Assembly: GCA_028280575.1 (NCBI GenBank) | Contig: JANQLN010000092.1 | Span: 1 to 64,000 of the forward strand | Direction of reading: 5' to 3' | DNA length: 64,000 bases | Origin: Clostridia bacterium | Lineage (GTDB): Bacteria > Bacillota > Clostridia > Acetivibrionales > STF1-152 | In this document: in pieces, positions 8,541 to 17,309 of the stretch | How positions within the stretch are numbered: the stretch's first letter is position 1 | How the letters are laid out: each line of letters opens with the position of its first letter | Translations under genes and position numbers: made by a program | Notes under the pieces: model-generated | What the model saw: the letters and a program-made list of their open reading frames with translations, nothing else | The model's database searches: none | Told to the model about the DNA's origin: nothing

Positions 8541-8838
8541 TTTCTATCCTCCTTTTCATAAATTTATAGCTTCATTAACATAATATTAATTTGGCTGTAA
8601 TATTGTTACTAAAAATCCTGAAAGCATGTGCCATGATTCTAAAAATACCAGCAAGGGGTATAAAGATGTATAGAATGCGGTGCTAAGTATAAGGGGAAGT
8701 CTATATATTTTATATTGAGGGAGATAATAACAGGGAAGCCGTAATGGATGTTTTTGGATTGTATTTTTTGGGTATATTGTAAGTAGCCCTGCTTGCGGCA
8801 AAATTAAAAATGGATTGAGCTTGATAAGGAGGATGAGA

Positions 8839-10116
8839 GTGGGTAATAACAATGTATTTGATGTTAGAGAAGGGGATTTTGAAAAGGAAGTTCTAAAGGA
8901 CAATAAGCCGGTAGCCGTATATTTTTATTCGGATGACTGTTTGCCCTGTTCCGCTTTTTCACCATTATTTGAAAGACTGTCCCAAATTTACGGTGAAAAA
9001 ATAAAATTTGTAAAGGTGTGCCTGCAGCAAGACAGGGACCTGGGAGGTAAATACAATGTAAGAAGCACTCCGACCGTAATGTTTCTAAAAGACGGTGAAG
9101 AAGTCTGTTCCAGGCTTACAGGTTATATAACCAAATCTGAATTCAGAGAATCTGTTGAAAACTTTATTGAAGGCAAATGCAAATGTAAGGAAAAATCAAA
9201 AGTTTCTGCCGATGTAGCAGTACTGGGATCAGGACCTGCCGGTTTGTCGGCCGCAATTTATACGGCCAGGGCCAAGCTTTTTACTGTTGTGGTAGACGAA
9301 GGGCTTTCAGGCGGGCAGGTTGCCACTACATACCATGTAGCCAATTACCCTGGAACCAATGGGGTAGTAAGAGGGCTGGACCTTATGGAAAATATGAAAA
9401 AACAGGCGTTGGATTTTGGTACTACAATTGACGAATTGAAGGAAATCAGTCAATTTTCGGTTAAGGGCAAATATTTTTATATCGAAAGTGATGATACGGA
9501 TTACCAGGCCAGGTCTGTGATAATTGCGACGGGAGCCACTCCCCGCAAGCTTCCTGCACAAGGCGAAGCCGAGTTCAGGGGCAGGGGTGTACATTATTGT
9601 GCTACATGTGACGGGGCAATGTACCAGGATAAGGATGTACTGGTGGTGGGCGGAGGCAATTCGGCCGTTGAAGAAGCCGTATTCCTTACGAGGTATGTAA
9701 ACCGTGTAACAATAATCCACCAACTGGATTATTTTCAGGCTGCAAAAGCCTATGCAGATGAAGCATTGAAGCATCCGAAAATAGATGTTTTATGGAATAC
9801 TGAAATCAGAAAGGTAAGTGGAGATAAATTTGTTGAAAATGTCCTTACCGAAAATATAAAAACAGGGGAAAAAAGGGACATCAACACTGACGGTGTATTT
9901 GTATACATAGGCCTTAAGCCAAGGAGCGGGCTTTTTAACGGTATATTAAAGATGGATGGGAGAGGCTATATAATAACAGACGATAATATGCAGACCAGCG
10001 TCGGGGGTATTTATGCGGCAGGCGATATCAGGAAAAAGCTTGTAAGGCAGATCGGTACTGCCGTGGGAGACGGAATCACGGCAGGGGTTTTGGCCGAAAG
10101 GTTTTTGAATGGATAG
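8839..10116 (+). CDS. Thioredoxin-thioredoxin reductase fusion (FAD flavoprotein)
   Basis: A 425-residue fusion. Residues 1-105 form a thioredoxin-like domain with active site CLPC (about Cys34/Cys37), followed by a Cys/Lys linker (GKCKCKEKSK). From about 113 it is a TrxR-type flavoprotein: GSGPAGLSAAIYTARA FAD loop, redox motif CATC (about Cys254/Cys257) and a second dinucleotide loop GGGNSAVEEAVF. The arginine pair that binds the NADPH 2'-phosphate in classical TrxR (HRRD) is replaced by IHQLDYFQA, so NADPH use is doubtful; NADH or another donor is possible. The start is placed at GTG 8839 because AAGGAGG (8826-8832) ends 6 bases before it, while TTG 8815 has no RBS. It heads a group with a second TrxR-like gene and a glutaredoxin-like gene. 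Confidence 0.85.
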   Translation: MGNNNVFDVREGDFEKEVLKDNKPVAVYFYSDDCLPCSAFSPLFERLSQIYGEKIKFVKVCLQQDRDLGGKYNVRSTPTVMFLKDGEEVCSRLTGYITKSEFRESVENFIEGKCKCKEKSKVSADVAVLGSGPAGLSAAIYTARAKLFTVVVDEGLSGGQVATTYHVANYPGTNGVVRGLDLMENMKKQALDFGTTIDELKEISQFSVKGKYFYIESDDTDYQARSVIIATGATPRKLPAQGEAEFRGRGVHYCATCDGAMYQDKDVLVVGGGNSAVEEAVFLTRYVNRVTIIHQLDYFQAAKAYADEALKHPKIDVLWNTEIRKVSGDKFVENVLTENIKTGEKRDINTDGVFVYIGLKPRSGLFNGILKMDGRGYIITDDNMQTSVGGIYAAGDIRKKLVRQIGTAVGDGITAGVLAERFLNG

Positions 10117-10218
10117 TTCCGCCAAAAGCATTTCTGTTGACGAAACGGGATGCTTTGGAATATAATTTATTTGGAATTATTAATTGTTAAAAGAGGATGA
10201 AATGGGGTATATTAAAAA

Positions 10219-11091
10219 ATGCACGATATTATTATCATAGGTAAAGGACCTGCTGGAATATCGGCAGCGTTATATACTGTAAGAGCAGGACTTGATACGC
10301 TTATTATTGCCAAAGGTGACAGCGTGCTTATAAAAGCTGATAAAATTGATAATTATTACGGATTTGAAAATTCCGTAAGCGGCAGGGAGCTTTTGAAAGC
10401 AGGTGAAAGACAGGCTGAAAGGCTTGGTGCAAGTATTGTTGATGATGAAGTTATATCGTTGAAAAAAGATGAGCATTACGTAGTTGAGTGTACTAATGGT
10501 GAGTATATGGCAAAATCCGTTCTTCTTTCAACGGGAAAGGTTTTAAAAAAGCTAAACATTACCAAACTTAAGGATTTTGAGGGAAAAGGAGTTTCATACT
10601 GCTCAACTTGTGACGGTTTTTTTTACAGGAACCTTAAAGTTGGAGTTATCGGCTACGGGGATTATGCGGTGCATGAAGCTTTAGAGCTTGAGGCATATAC
10701 AAAGAATATAACTATTTATAGCAACGGATTTGATATTAATGCTTCAGAGGGCTATTTAAAAAGAATATCCCGGTTTAAAACAAACACTAAAAAGATAGTG
10801 AAAGTAGACGGAGAAGAGTTTATTAAAAGGATATACTTTGAGGACGGCAGCAGTGAGGACATTGACGGTTTGTTTATTGCATATGAAAGTGCTTCAAGTA
10901 CGGACTTTGCCAGAAAGCTTGGAATACTTACCAAAGGTGATTCCATAGTGGTTAACGACAATCAGCATACAAACCTGCCGGGCCTGTTTGCCGCAGGAGA
11001 TTGTACGGGCGGATTCAAGCAGGTGTCAACTGCCGTAGGTGAAGGAGCCGTTGCAGGGAAGGGTATTATTGATTATGTCAGGGCACTTTGA
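10219..11091 (+). CDS. Thioredoxin reductase-like flavoprotein, possibly ferredoxin-dependent
   Basis: A 290-residue TrxR-fold protein: FAD loop GKGPAGISAALYTVRAG, redox pair CSTC (about Cys128/Cys131) and a C-terminal FAD motif GLFAAGDCTGG. Its middle domain has a degenerate dinucleotide loop (GYGDYAVHEALEL) and no HRRxxxR signature; the equivalent stretch is ITIYSNGFDINASEG. A clostridial class of TrxR-like enzymes (FFTR) takes electrons from ferredoxin and has lost pyridine-nucleotide binding; this protein fits that description, which is inference. It could also be a reductase with another donor. It lies about 100 bases after the fusion gene and about 55 bases before the glutaredoxin-like gene. 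Confidence 0.8.
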   Translation: MHDIIIIGKGPAGISAALYTVRAGLDTLIIAKGDSVLIKADKIDNYYGFENSVSGRELLKAGERQAERLGASIVDDEVISLKKDEHYVVECTNGEYMAKSVLLSTGKVLKKLNITKLKDFEGKGVSYCSTCDGFFYRNLKVGVIGYGDYAVHEALELEAYTKNITIYSNGFDINASEGYLKRISRFKTNTKKIVKVDGEEFIKRIYFEDGSSEDIDGLFIAYESASSTDFARKLGILTKGDSIVVNDNQHTNLPGLFAAGDCTGGFKQVSTAVGEGAVAGKGIIDYVRAL

Positions 11092-11147
11092 AAAAAAGGT
11101 GTTCTATTGGATTTTGCAGGTATTAATTTAAACAGGAGGAAGATAAT

Positions 11148-11375
11148 ATGTCGATTAAAATTTATACTACGCCAACTTGTCCGTATTGTACTATGGCAAA
11201 GAAGTATTTTGATTCAAAAAATATCGGGTATGAAAATGTGGACGTGACAGGTGACAAACAGGCTGCGCAGGAAATGATTGACAAATCGGGCCAAAGAGGA
11301 GTTCCGGTTGTGGAGATTGACGGGAATATAATTGTTGGCTTTGATAAGGAAAAAATTGAAAGCTATATGAAGTAA
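11148..11375 (+). CDS. Glutaredoxin-like/NrdH-type redoxin
   Basis: A 75-residue thioredoxin-fold protein with the dithiol site CPYC (residues 11-14, TTPTCPYCTMAKKYF) and the cis-Pro segment GVPVVEI. NrdH/YruB-type small redoxins of this length accept electrons from thioredoxin reductases rather than glutathione, which clostridia usually lack; the two TrxR-like genes directly upstream fit that. AGGAGGA precedes the ATG at good spacing. The exact client (for example ribonucleotide reductase) cannot be read from the context. Confidence 0.9.
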   Translation: MSIKIYTTPTCPYCTMAKKYFDSKNIGYENVDVTGDKQAAQEMIDKSGQRGVPVVEIDGNIIVGFDKEKIESYMK

Positions 11376-11650
11376 AATAATAACATAAGCAAAATATTCC
11401 ATATTATGAACCTTGATTTTATAATATTCATATGTTAATATAAAAAGAGCAAAAACATGGGACAATCGGTAAAATGACTTTGGAACTGCCGGAGTTACTA
11501 GCTCAGGAGGCTGTCAAAGTAATAAAAGAGCATGTGGATTATTATAGTTTTGAAGGGATGGGACAATTTGGGAAGAAAGCATTACCTTTATCATTTAAGC
11601 CATTATCGACACATTTATGCATATTCTTTCCACGCTGTTAATAAGTTTGT
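11376..11650 (+). other. Intergenic stretch with a doubtful 55-codon frame
   Basis: An open frame from ATG 11474 to TAA 11641 would encode MTLELPELLAQEAVKVIKEH and more, a plausible amphipathic start, ending with an odd hydrophobic tail. No RBS precedes it and codon use after about codon 30 is not convincing. It may be the remnant of a decayed gene, perhaps a UPF0175-like antitoxin; I could not confirm homology. A terminator follows at 11658. Confidence 0.25.
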
Positions 11651-11657
11651 CTTTAAG

Positions 11658-11689
11658 GCTCTGTGATCATATCACAGGGCTTTTGTTTT
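11658..11689 (+). terminator. Rho-independent terminator
   Basis: GCTCTGTGAT (11658-11667) pairs with ATCACAGGGC (11671-11680) over a 3-base loop, with one G-T pair, followed by TTTTGTTTT. It ends the redox group or the doubtful short frame before it. Confidence 0.8.
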
Positions 11690-11724
11690 AGGGTAGGCTA
11701 ATATATTTAATATCGTAATTCCAT

Positions 11725-11782
11725 GCAATATGGCTCCTTGTGTATTTCAAAAGCCATATTGTAAAAATTGAAAGGTTTTACA
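11725..11782. repeat. Dispersed imperfect palindrome, copy 1
   Basis: GCAATATGGCT (11725-11735) and AAGCCATATT (11751-11760) form inverted arms; the block continues with GTAAAAATTGAAAGG. The same pattern recurs at 15838-15912, 19792-19857 and 26595-26646, always between genes. Confidence 0.65.
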
Positions 11783-11810
11783 TATAATTTTTCAAACTAG
11801 GAGGGTAGGC

Positions 11811-12353
11811 ATGTACAAGAATGAATTGCCTGTATTTGACAAAGACACTGTATTTAAAAGCCTGAGCAAGGATTACCATACATTTGAAAAGGTGTATAAG
11901 GAGATACTGGGCTTTATTAAGGCAGACAGGAACAGCTCATATAAAATATCTGTCGGTACGGATTCCCAGGTTAAAAGCAAAACTGTTTTTGTATCCTGCA
12001 TTCATGTTCACAGGATTGGAAAGGGAGCTATAGGCTTTCTTCATAAAAGTGTCATCAACCGTCCCATAGTTAACCTTCGGGAAAAAATATATCTTGAAAC
12101 TTGTGCAAGCTTGCAAATAGCATATCTTTTCGATAATGAAATGATGAAAAGATTACGGTCCATAGTCGGCGGCGGGAATGAAAAAAAGGGAGTAACATTT
12201 GAATTTCATATTGATGTCGGCACTAAAGGCAAAACCAAAAAATTGATAAATGAGATGGTCGGAATGGTTAGAGGTCTTGAATTTGTACCTAGAATCAAAC
12301 CGGACAGCTATTGCGCCAGTTCTTTTGCGGACAGGTACACAAAAGCCATATAA
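11811..12353 (+). CDS. YkuK family ribonuclease H-like protein (DUF458)
   Basis: A 180-residue protein that matches the YkuK/DUF458 family found in Bacillus and clostridia, predicted to have an RNase H-like fold. Seen: ISVGTDSQVKSKTVFVSCI in the first strand region with an Asp in the expected position, and the late FEFHIDVGTKGKTKKLINEM block characteristic of the family. Biological role undefined. AGGAGGG precedes the ATG. It is a single gene between the palindrome copy 1 and the lipoprotein promoter. Confidence 0.85.
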   Translation: MYKNELPVFDKDTVFKSLSKDYHTFEKVYKEILGFIKADRNSSYKISVGTDSQVKSKTVFVSCIHVHRIGKGAIGFLHKSVINRPIVNLREKIYLETCASLQIAYLFDNEMMKRLRSIVGGGNEKKGVTFEFHIDVGTKGKTKKLINEMVGMVRGLEFVPRIKPDSYCASSFADRYTKAI

Positions 12354-12382
12354 GTTTAACAAAATAGTAACAAAATAGTAAT

Positions 12383-12410
12383 TTGACTTACAGTAAATAT
12401 GAAGTATAAT
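12383..12410 (+). promoter_or_regulatory. Sigma-A promoter of the lipoprotein gene
   Basis: TTGACT at 12383-12388 and TATAAT at 12405-12410, 16-base spacer, about 45 bases before the start codon. Confidence 0.65.
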
Positions 12411-12454
12411 AATAAGAATTGTACAAATCATATTTTTATGGAGGATTTATAATC

Positions 12455-13402
12455 ATGACCTTATTAAAACGAAGTACATTATTATTGATAATAGCAGTAT
12501 TTATCCTTGCCGCGGCAGGATGCAACAACAAATTGGCCCTTTATATCAATGTAAAAGAAGGGGATAGTTACAAGTATCACGTAGTTAGCGAAACCGAAAC
12601 TGAAATAGAGGCAGAAGGACAGGCCATGAAAACAGTTCAGACTATGGTGTCCGATTATTCGGTGGATGTAAATAGTGTTGATTCCAATGGTGATATTACA
12701 ATGGACTACAAATATCAGACACTTAAGGTCGATGTGGATGCCGCAGGTGTGAAGCAGTCATATGATTCGGAAAATCCGGTTGAAGGAGACCCTTTATCCG
12801 GTGTATATGACGGTATGATAGGCAAAGGCTTTACTGTTGTGATGGATAAATATGGAGTAATTAAAGAAGTGGGTGGAATTGACGAGCTTTTAAATTCCAT
12901 AATAGATTCTATTGAAGGCGATGGAAATGATGAGGAGCTGGATGCTTTGAAAGAGCAGCTTAAAGGAACACTGCAGCAGTCATTCGGCGACGAAGCAATA
13001 ACTTCTATGCTCAAACCTACCACCGAGATATTCCCGAAAGAGGAAAAAAAGGTCGGTGATTCATGGGAGAACAGTTATGATATAAAAGCCATAGTTGAAA
13101 TGAACATTACTACCAGGTACACCCTTGACAAACTGGAAGGAGATATTGCCCATATTTCAATAAGCGGGGAATTTGAAACCCAGGATTCCGAGGGGGTTAA
13201 TATGTTGGGGATAGAAATGGATACCGACTTGAAGGGTACAATGAGCGGAGCAATTAAAATTAACAAAAACAATGGCTTTTTGTCGGAAGGTGAAATAGAA
13301 CAGCTTATGGAAGGTAAAATGTCATTTGAGGTCCCGGAACAGGGAAAGATGGAAATGCCGATGAAGGTAACCTCAAAAACCAGTTATTCCTTAACAGAGT
13401 AA
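12455..13402 (+). CDS. Secreted lipoprotein, DUF6263-like
   Basis: A 315-residue lipoprotein: positively charged start, hydrophobic h-region and lipobox LAAAGC (Cys about residue 23), so it is predicted to be anchored on the outer face of the membrane. The mature part is beta-rich with repeated Lys/Glu/Asp segments and internal similarity between VSDYSVDVNSVDSNGDITMD and later strands. I place the start at ATG 12455, because GGAGG (12440-12444) lies upstream at good distance; an ATG 36 bases earlier has no RBS. The family resembles DUF6263 proteins of unknown function. It stands alone between a promoter and a strong terminator. Confidence 0.75.
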   Translation: MTLLKRSTLLLIIAVFILAAAGCNNKLALYINVKEGDSYKYHVVSETETEIEAEGQAMKTVQTMVSDYSVDVNSVDSNGDITMDYKYQTLKVDVDAAGVKQSYDSENPVEGDPLSGVYDGMIGKGFTVVMDKYGVIKEVGGIDELLNSIIDSIEGDGNDEELDALKEQLKGTLQQSFGDEAITSMLKPTTEIFPKEEKKVGDSWENSYDIKAIVEMNITTRYTLDKLEGDIAHISISGEFETQDSEGVNMLGIEMDTDLKGTMSGAIKINKNNGFLSEGEIEQLMEGKMSFEVPEQGKMEMPMKVTSKTSYSLTE

Positions 13403-13419
13403 AATTATATTATTAGGGC

Positions 13420-13477
13420 AAGGTCTTTACCTTTTGATGCAAGCAAAATGCTCAAGGTAAAGACCTTTGTTATTTTT
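13420..13477 (+). terminator. Terminator of the lipoprotein gene
   Basis: AAGGTCTTTACCTT (13420-13433) is an exact inverted match of AAGGTAAAGACCTT (13454-13467), followed by TGTTATTTTTG. Confidence 0.85.
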
Positions 13478-13565
13478 GTAATAAAAGCCCGGCCTTTAAT
13501 AAAGAACATAATGGCATGGAAGGGAGTATAATATATAAGAATAATCAAAAAAGCAGCTGGAAATA

Positions 13566-14048
13566 TTGAAAACAGTTAATTATGACAGGGAAAAAGCTGT
13601 TAAATATGCCCAAAGGTGGGCCATGGACAGAAATCCCTGTTATTATGATTTTGAACATATTGGCGGAGATTGTACCAACTTTGCATCCCAGGTTCTTTTT
13701 GCAGGATACCCGGTTATGAATTATGAGGCTGAATTCGGATGGTATTATATTGACGCCAATGACAGGACACCGTCCTGGACCGGGGTTGAGTTCCTCCACA
13801 AATTTCTTGTCAACAATAAAAGAGAAGGACCTGCAGGGATTGAAACGGGAGTGGACGGCATAAAACCCGGAGATATAATCCAACTGTCCTTTTCCGAGGG
13901 TAGATTCCACCATTCACCGGTTGTGGTAAAGTGCGGGCATCCTCCAAAGCTGGACAATATACTAATTGCGGCACATTCTTATGATAGGACAGATTACCCG
14001 GTTACAAACTATTCATGGAAAGATATAAGGTTTATCCACATTAAATAA
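13566..14048 (+). CDS. Amidase-domain protein (Amidase_6-like)
   Basis: A 160-residue protein matching the putative amidase domain (PF12671) common in Gram-positive cell wall proteins: YDREKAVKYAQRWAMDRNP, then GGDCTNFASQVLFAG with the candidate catalytic Cys (about residue 38), and later HSPVVVK and LIAAHSYDRTD with His candidates. Unlike most family members it has no signal peptide and no extra domains, so it is the bare domain. The start is taken as TTG 13566; no strong RBS is present and the true start could differ slightly. Substrate unknown; peptide cross-links or a small amide are possible. Confidence 0.8.
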   Translation: MKTVNYDREKAVKYAQRWAMDRNPCYYDFEHIGGDCTNFASQVLFAGYPVMNYEAEFGWYYIDANDRTPSWTGVEFLHKFLVNNKREGPAGIETGVDGIKPGDIIQLSFSEGRFHHSPVVVKCGHPPKLDNILIAAHSYDRTDYPVTNYSWKDIRFIHIK

Positions 14049-14075
14049 CATAAACTCATTTCATCCCGCAAACTG

Positions 14076-14507
14076 TTACACTTTCCCGCCAATAACCGCT
14101 TCCAAATCAATTAACATAACCATCCTGCCTTTCAGCACCGCAACTTTGTTTACATACTTTTTTTGAAGTGCCGTAAGCTTTTTTGGAGTATCTTCAATGC
14201 CTGATGCCGGCAGTTTAACAATTTCCCTGACGGAATCCACCTTTATTCCTACCGGACATGAATCTGCCTTGACAATGATAATTTTAGTTTCTTCGTCGTT
14301 TTCAATGTCCGGCATACCGAACCTTTTCCTTAAGTTGAATATTGTATGAACTTTTCCCCTCAAATTTATCAGCCCTTCAACATGGCCGGGTGTTTCAGGA
14401 ACTTCAAAAATTTGCAAGGGCCTTTCAATTATATCCACCTGGGAAATATTGATACCGTATTCATCGTCCCCCAATGAAAAAACTATAATCTGACTGCCGT
14501 CGTCCAT
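14076..14507 (-). CDS. cheW: Chemotaxis coupling protein CheW
   Basis: A 143-residue CheW-domain protein that normally links chemoreceptors to the CheA kinase at the membrane. Seen: QIIVFSLGDDEYGINISQV opening strand pair, the VPETPGHVEGLINLRGKVHTI core (the RG of the family) and VDSVREIVKLP. The start is placed at the ATG with first base 14507, after a GGGGG RBS; an upstream in-frame ATG would add an implausible 23 residues. No other che genes lie nearby, so it is an orphan CheW. It converges on the amidase-domain gene. Confidence 0.9.
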   Translation of the reverse strand: MDDGSQIIVFSLGDDEYGINISQVDIIERPLQIFEVPETPGHVEGLINLRGKVHTIFNLRKRFGMPDIENDEETKIIIVKADSCPVGIKVDSVREIVKLPASGIEDTPKKLTALQKKYVNKVAVLKGRMVMLIDLEAVIGGKV

Positions 14508-14581
14508 TATATTACCCCCTACTATAAAGTATTTTGAGAATAACCCGCAGCTTTTGGCTTTATACCCGGCTGCCATACTTT

Positions 14582-15790
14582 TCAGCTTCTATAGCTTCCA
14601 TTTATTTTTACATAATCATATGAAAAATCACATGTCCACATCCTATCGCAGAAGGTGCCCCCGTTAAGATTGATTTTGATTGTAATTGCTTTGTGCTCCA
14701 GTATTTTTTTAGCAATGGCTTCGTCAAAATCAAGGGCGGCTCCATCCTTGCATACCATCAGGCTTCCGATATATATATCCACTTTATCAGGGTTAAATGA
14801 TGCGCCTGAATATCCTGCGGCGGTGATAATCCTTCCCCAGTTGGCATCTTCCCCGAACAGGGTTGTTTTTACAAGGGGAGATGTGCAAACGGATGAAGCT
14901 GTTAAGTAAGCATCTTCCGGGGTTTTTGCATTTTCCACATCCACCCGGACTAGTTTTGTAGCACCTTCCCCATCCCCTGCTACCATGACGGAAAGGGTCC
15001 GGCACACAAATTCAAGGGCGTTTTGAAAATCTGTATATTCCTTATCCATGGCATTAATGGGTTCGTTTTCCGCCATTCCGTTAGCCAGCACAATGACCAT
15101 ATCACAAACACTTGTTTCCCCGTCTACCGAAATCCGGTTAAATGTTTTATTCACAGCAGTTTTAAAAGCTTTTTCCAGGAGCTTGCCGTCAATATTGGCA
15201 TCCGTGGTAATTATTCCTATCATTGTAGCCATATTGGGATGTATCATGCCTGAGCCCTTTGCCATGCCCCCAATTGTAACCGTCTTTTTGCCGGATTCAA
15301 ATTTTACCGCCGATTCCTTTGACACCAGGTCGGTGGTCATAATGGCCTCTGCCGCGTCCTTGCCTCCATTTGAGGAGAGCTGGCCGACAGCTTTATCAAT
15401 GCCTTTTTTTATTGCATCCATGTCAAGGGGTTTCCCGATAACTCCCGTTGAGCCCAATAGAACATCCCCTTTGCCTATTTTAAGCTTACCGGCGGTATAA
15501 CGTGCTATTTCTAAGGCATCACTGCTTCCGCGTGCCCCGGTGCAAGCATTTGCGTTACCGCTGTTAATAAATACGGCCCTTGTTTTTCCGCTGTTAATGT
15601 TGTTTTTTGTAAAGTCCAGGGAATGTCCCTTGACCACATTTTTTGTAAAGACGCCTTTGGCAGTGCAGCCGGCTTCGGAAAATAAAAGCGCAAGGTCCTT
15701 AACGCCTTTTTCCTTTAGGCCGCAATGTATACCGGATGCTTTAAATCCTTTTGGAGACGTAACGCCGCCGTTTTCTAAAGTTATCACCAT
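14582..15790 (-). CDS. argJ: Bifunctional ornithine acetyltransferase/N-acetylglutamate synthase
   Basis: Arginine biosynthesis enzyme that moves the acetyl group from N-acetylornithine to glutamate. The 402-residue precursor is self-cleaved before the Thr of the conserved PNMATM motif (here KGSGMIHPNMATMIG, about residues 180-194), which becomes the nucleophile of the beta subunit. Other family blocks seen: VFTKN, GNANACTG, STGVIG and the C-terminal GEDANWGRI. The gene stands alone; argB, argC and argD are not adjacent, which is unusual since argJ is often clustered. An RBS (AGGAGG on the minus strand) is present. Confidence 0.97.
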   Translation of the reverse strand: MVITLENGGVTSPKGFKASGIHCGLKEKGVKDLALLFSEAGCTAKGVFTKNVVKGHSLDFTKNNINSGKTRAVFINSGNANACTGARGSSDALEIARYTAGKLKIGKGDVLLGSTGVIGKPLDMDAIKKGIDKAVGQLSSNGGKDAAEAIMTTDLVSKESAVKFESGKKTVTIGGMAKGSGMIHPNMATMIGIITTDANIDGKLLEKAFKTAVNKTFNRISVDGETSVCDMVIVLANGMAENEPINAMDKEYTDFQNALEFVCRTLSVMVAGDGEGATKLVRVDVENAKTPEDAYLTASSVCTSPLVKTTLFGEDANWGRIITAAGYSGASFNPDKVDIYIGSLMVCKDGAALDFDEAIAKKILEHKAITIKINLNGGTFCDRMWTCDFSYDYVKINGSYRS

Positions 15791-15837
15791 AAACCTCCTG
15801 CTTTTCTATAATCAGATGTAACGCCATAATCCTATAG

Positions 15838-15912
15838 CAATATGGCTTTCGAAATTCACCGAAATCTTTGCTGCATTTCCAAAGTCATATTACAAGAATT
15901 AAAGATGCTTCA
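15838..15912. repeat. Dispersed imperfect palindrome, copy 2
   Basis: GCAATATGGCTTTCGAAA (15838-15854 region) and TTTCCAAAGTCATATT (ending 15891) form the arms; ACAAGAATTAAAGATGCTTC follows, matching the tails of copies 3 and 4. It lies upstream of argJ. Confidence 0.65.
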
Positions 15913-16185
15913 TATAGATTATATACCAATCATCTGGAGGTAACAAGAATAAGTGGTTGAGGAAAACCTTTTTTTTAACACTTTTTTTTTAAATTTGTGC
16001 AGGAATTAATGCGAAGGTTGTAGTATATATACAATATGCAATAAAATTAACAGTATTATAGGGAAAAAATTATAAAGAATTACCTGGAAAACAATTGAGA
16101 TGGCTTTTATTTGTTGTTTTCCAACACTAATCTACAAAAATTTTCCCGCATCAATAGGACATATATTATAAAAGGGGGCACCGAC
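15913..16185 (+). other. Leader/intergenic region upstream of the agr locus
   Basis: A/T-rich stretch with two T-runs (about 15970-15995) and no convincing gene. Several TA-rich -10 candidates exist around 16024-16040 (TATATATACAAT) but I could not pair one with a good -35. The agr transcript should start here. Confidence 0.3.
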
Positions 16186-16644
16186 TTGCTTGTATTCATA
16201 CTTAGGTTTATCAGGATTGTTCTTTTAGAAGGACCTGTTGTTATGCTTTCCGTTTATATACTTTCAAATACAAAGCTTGACAAAAGAAAGATAATGATTA
16301 CCGGACTGAGCCTGGGTCTTTTGATTTTTGTAGTAAGGCTGCTGCCGATTCATATGGGTGTGCACACTATTTTACTTGCAATATACATAATACTGGTAGC
16401 AACCTATTATATTAAAATGAATATTTTTAAAGCTGTCGCATCTACCATATTATTTATCGTAGTTTTGCTTATATCTGAAGGGATAAGCATGATGTTATTT
16501 GATAGTCTGTTTAAGATTGAGACAAGAGAGTTTTACAGCGATAATATCATTGGGATATTGATAATGATACCTTCATTGATAATAGCGCTGCTTTTAGCCA
16601 TTTTATTTAATTTCATAAGAAAACGGTTAAGAAAGGGAATATAA
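16186..16644 (+). CDS. AgrC-like membrane sensor half without kinase domain
   Basis: A 152-residue, five-segment membrane protein. Its layout (VRLLPIHMGVHTILLAIYIILV, then NIFKAVASTILFIVVLLISEG) resembles the N-terminal sensor half of clostridial AgrC-type GHKL histidine kinases, but the frame stops after RKRLRKGI with no histidine box or ATPase domain. The start is placed at TTG 16186 because AAAGGGGG (16171-16178) precedes it; an upstream TTG at 16111 lacks an RBS. agrB follows after 3 bases, so the two are coupled. It could receive the AgrD peptide and pass the signal to another protein, or assist AgrB; both are inference. Confidence 0.6.
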   Translation: MLVFILRFIRIVLLEGPVVMLSVYILSNTKLDKRKIMITGLSLGLLIFVVRLLPIHMGVHTILLAIYIILVATYYIKMNIFKAVASTILFIVVLLISEGISMMLFDSLFKIETREFYSDNIIGILIMIPSLIIALLLAILFNFIRKRLRKGI

Positions 16645-16647
16645 AAA

Positions 16648-17295
16648 ATGTCCACGTTGGAAAGGTTGTCACAGAGCATTGCCAGGCGTGTTTCCGCAGA
16701 GTTGAAACTGGACGAGGAAAGGGAGGAAGTCATTGCATATGGTGCTTTTGGCATCCTTCATACCGCATTGTCAGTAATTGCAGTTCTGGTTGCAGCTTTG
16801 GTATTCAAATTATTGCTTGAGGCGGTTTTAATCTTGTCAACAATTATGATGCTGAGAAAATATACAGGCGGAGCGCATGCTTCTTCTCCTACCGGTTGCA
16901 GCCTGATGAGCGGAATATTTGTTATTTCACTGGCCTTGTTGACAAGGTTTTTCCAGCATTATGCAAACCCGTGGAACTTAATTGCCGTTATATTTTTAGG
17001 ATTTACGGCTTCATTTATAGCTATTTACAGGAGGGCTCCTGTTGACTCCCCCAACAAGCCCATTTCCGAAAAGCATGCCTTAAGTCTGAGAAAGGGAGCA
17101 TTTGCCTTTTTTGCTGTCTGCTTTGCATTTGCAGTTTTTTCCGCCTATTGTTACTTCCGTTACGGCAAAGCAGTCTATTACACAATATCAATATCTTTAA
17201 CTTCAGGCTTTTTGTGGCAATCCTTCACTTTGACTAAACCGGGGCAGGCTATCATTAAGACAATAGACACATTTTTAAAAAAAATATTTTTTTAG
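16648..17295 (+). CDS. agrB: AgrB-type peptide-processing membrane endopeptidase
   Basis: A 215-residue member of the AgrB family, which cuts the AgrD propeptide and closes its thiolactone ring at the membrane. The catalytic pair is visible in RKYTGGAHASSPTGC (His about 76, Cys about 83), with the same spacing as in Staphylococcus AgrB. Five to six membrane segments follow. The RBS is AAAGGGAA. The gene is followed by a small agrD and preceded by the kinase-less sensor half; no agrA-type regulator is present in the window. Confidence 0.93.
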   Translation: MSTLERLSQSIARRVSAELKLDEEREEVIAYGAFGILHTALSVIAVLVAALVFKLLLEAVLILSTIMMLRKYTGGAHASSPTGCSLMSGIFVISLALLTRFFQHYANPWNLIAVIFLGFTASFIAIYRRAPVDSPNKPISEKHALSLRKGAFAFFAVCFAFAVFSAYCYFRYGKAVYYTISISLTSGFLWQSFTLTKPGQAIIKTIDTFLKKIFF

Positions 17296-17309
17296 GGGGA
17301 GGAGATATT

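Noticed and set aside
8586-8903. Minus-strand 105-codon frame upstream of the thioredoxin fusion
   Set aside because: It overlaps the start of the well-supported fusion gene, has no RBS and its composition is unconvincing.
11474-11641. Confident gene call for the 55-codon frame
   Set aside because: No RBS and no recognisable family; kept only as a low-confidence note.
16111-16185. Longer N-terminus for the AgrC-like sensor half
   Set aside because: No RBS at TTG 16111, while AAAGGGGG precedes TTG 16186 and the hydrophobic segment begins there.
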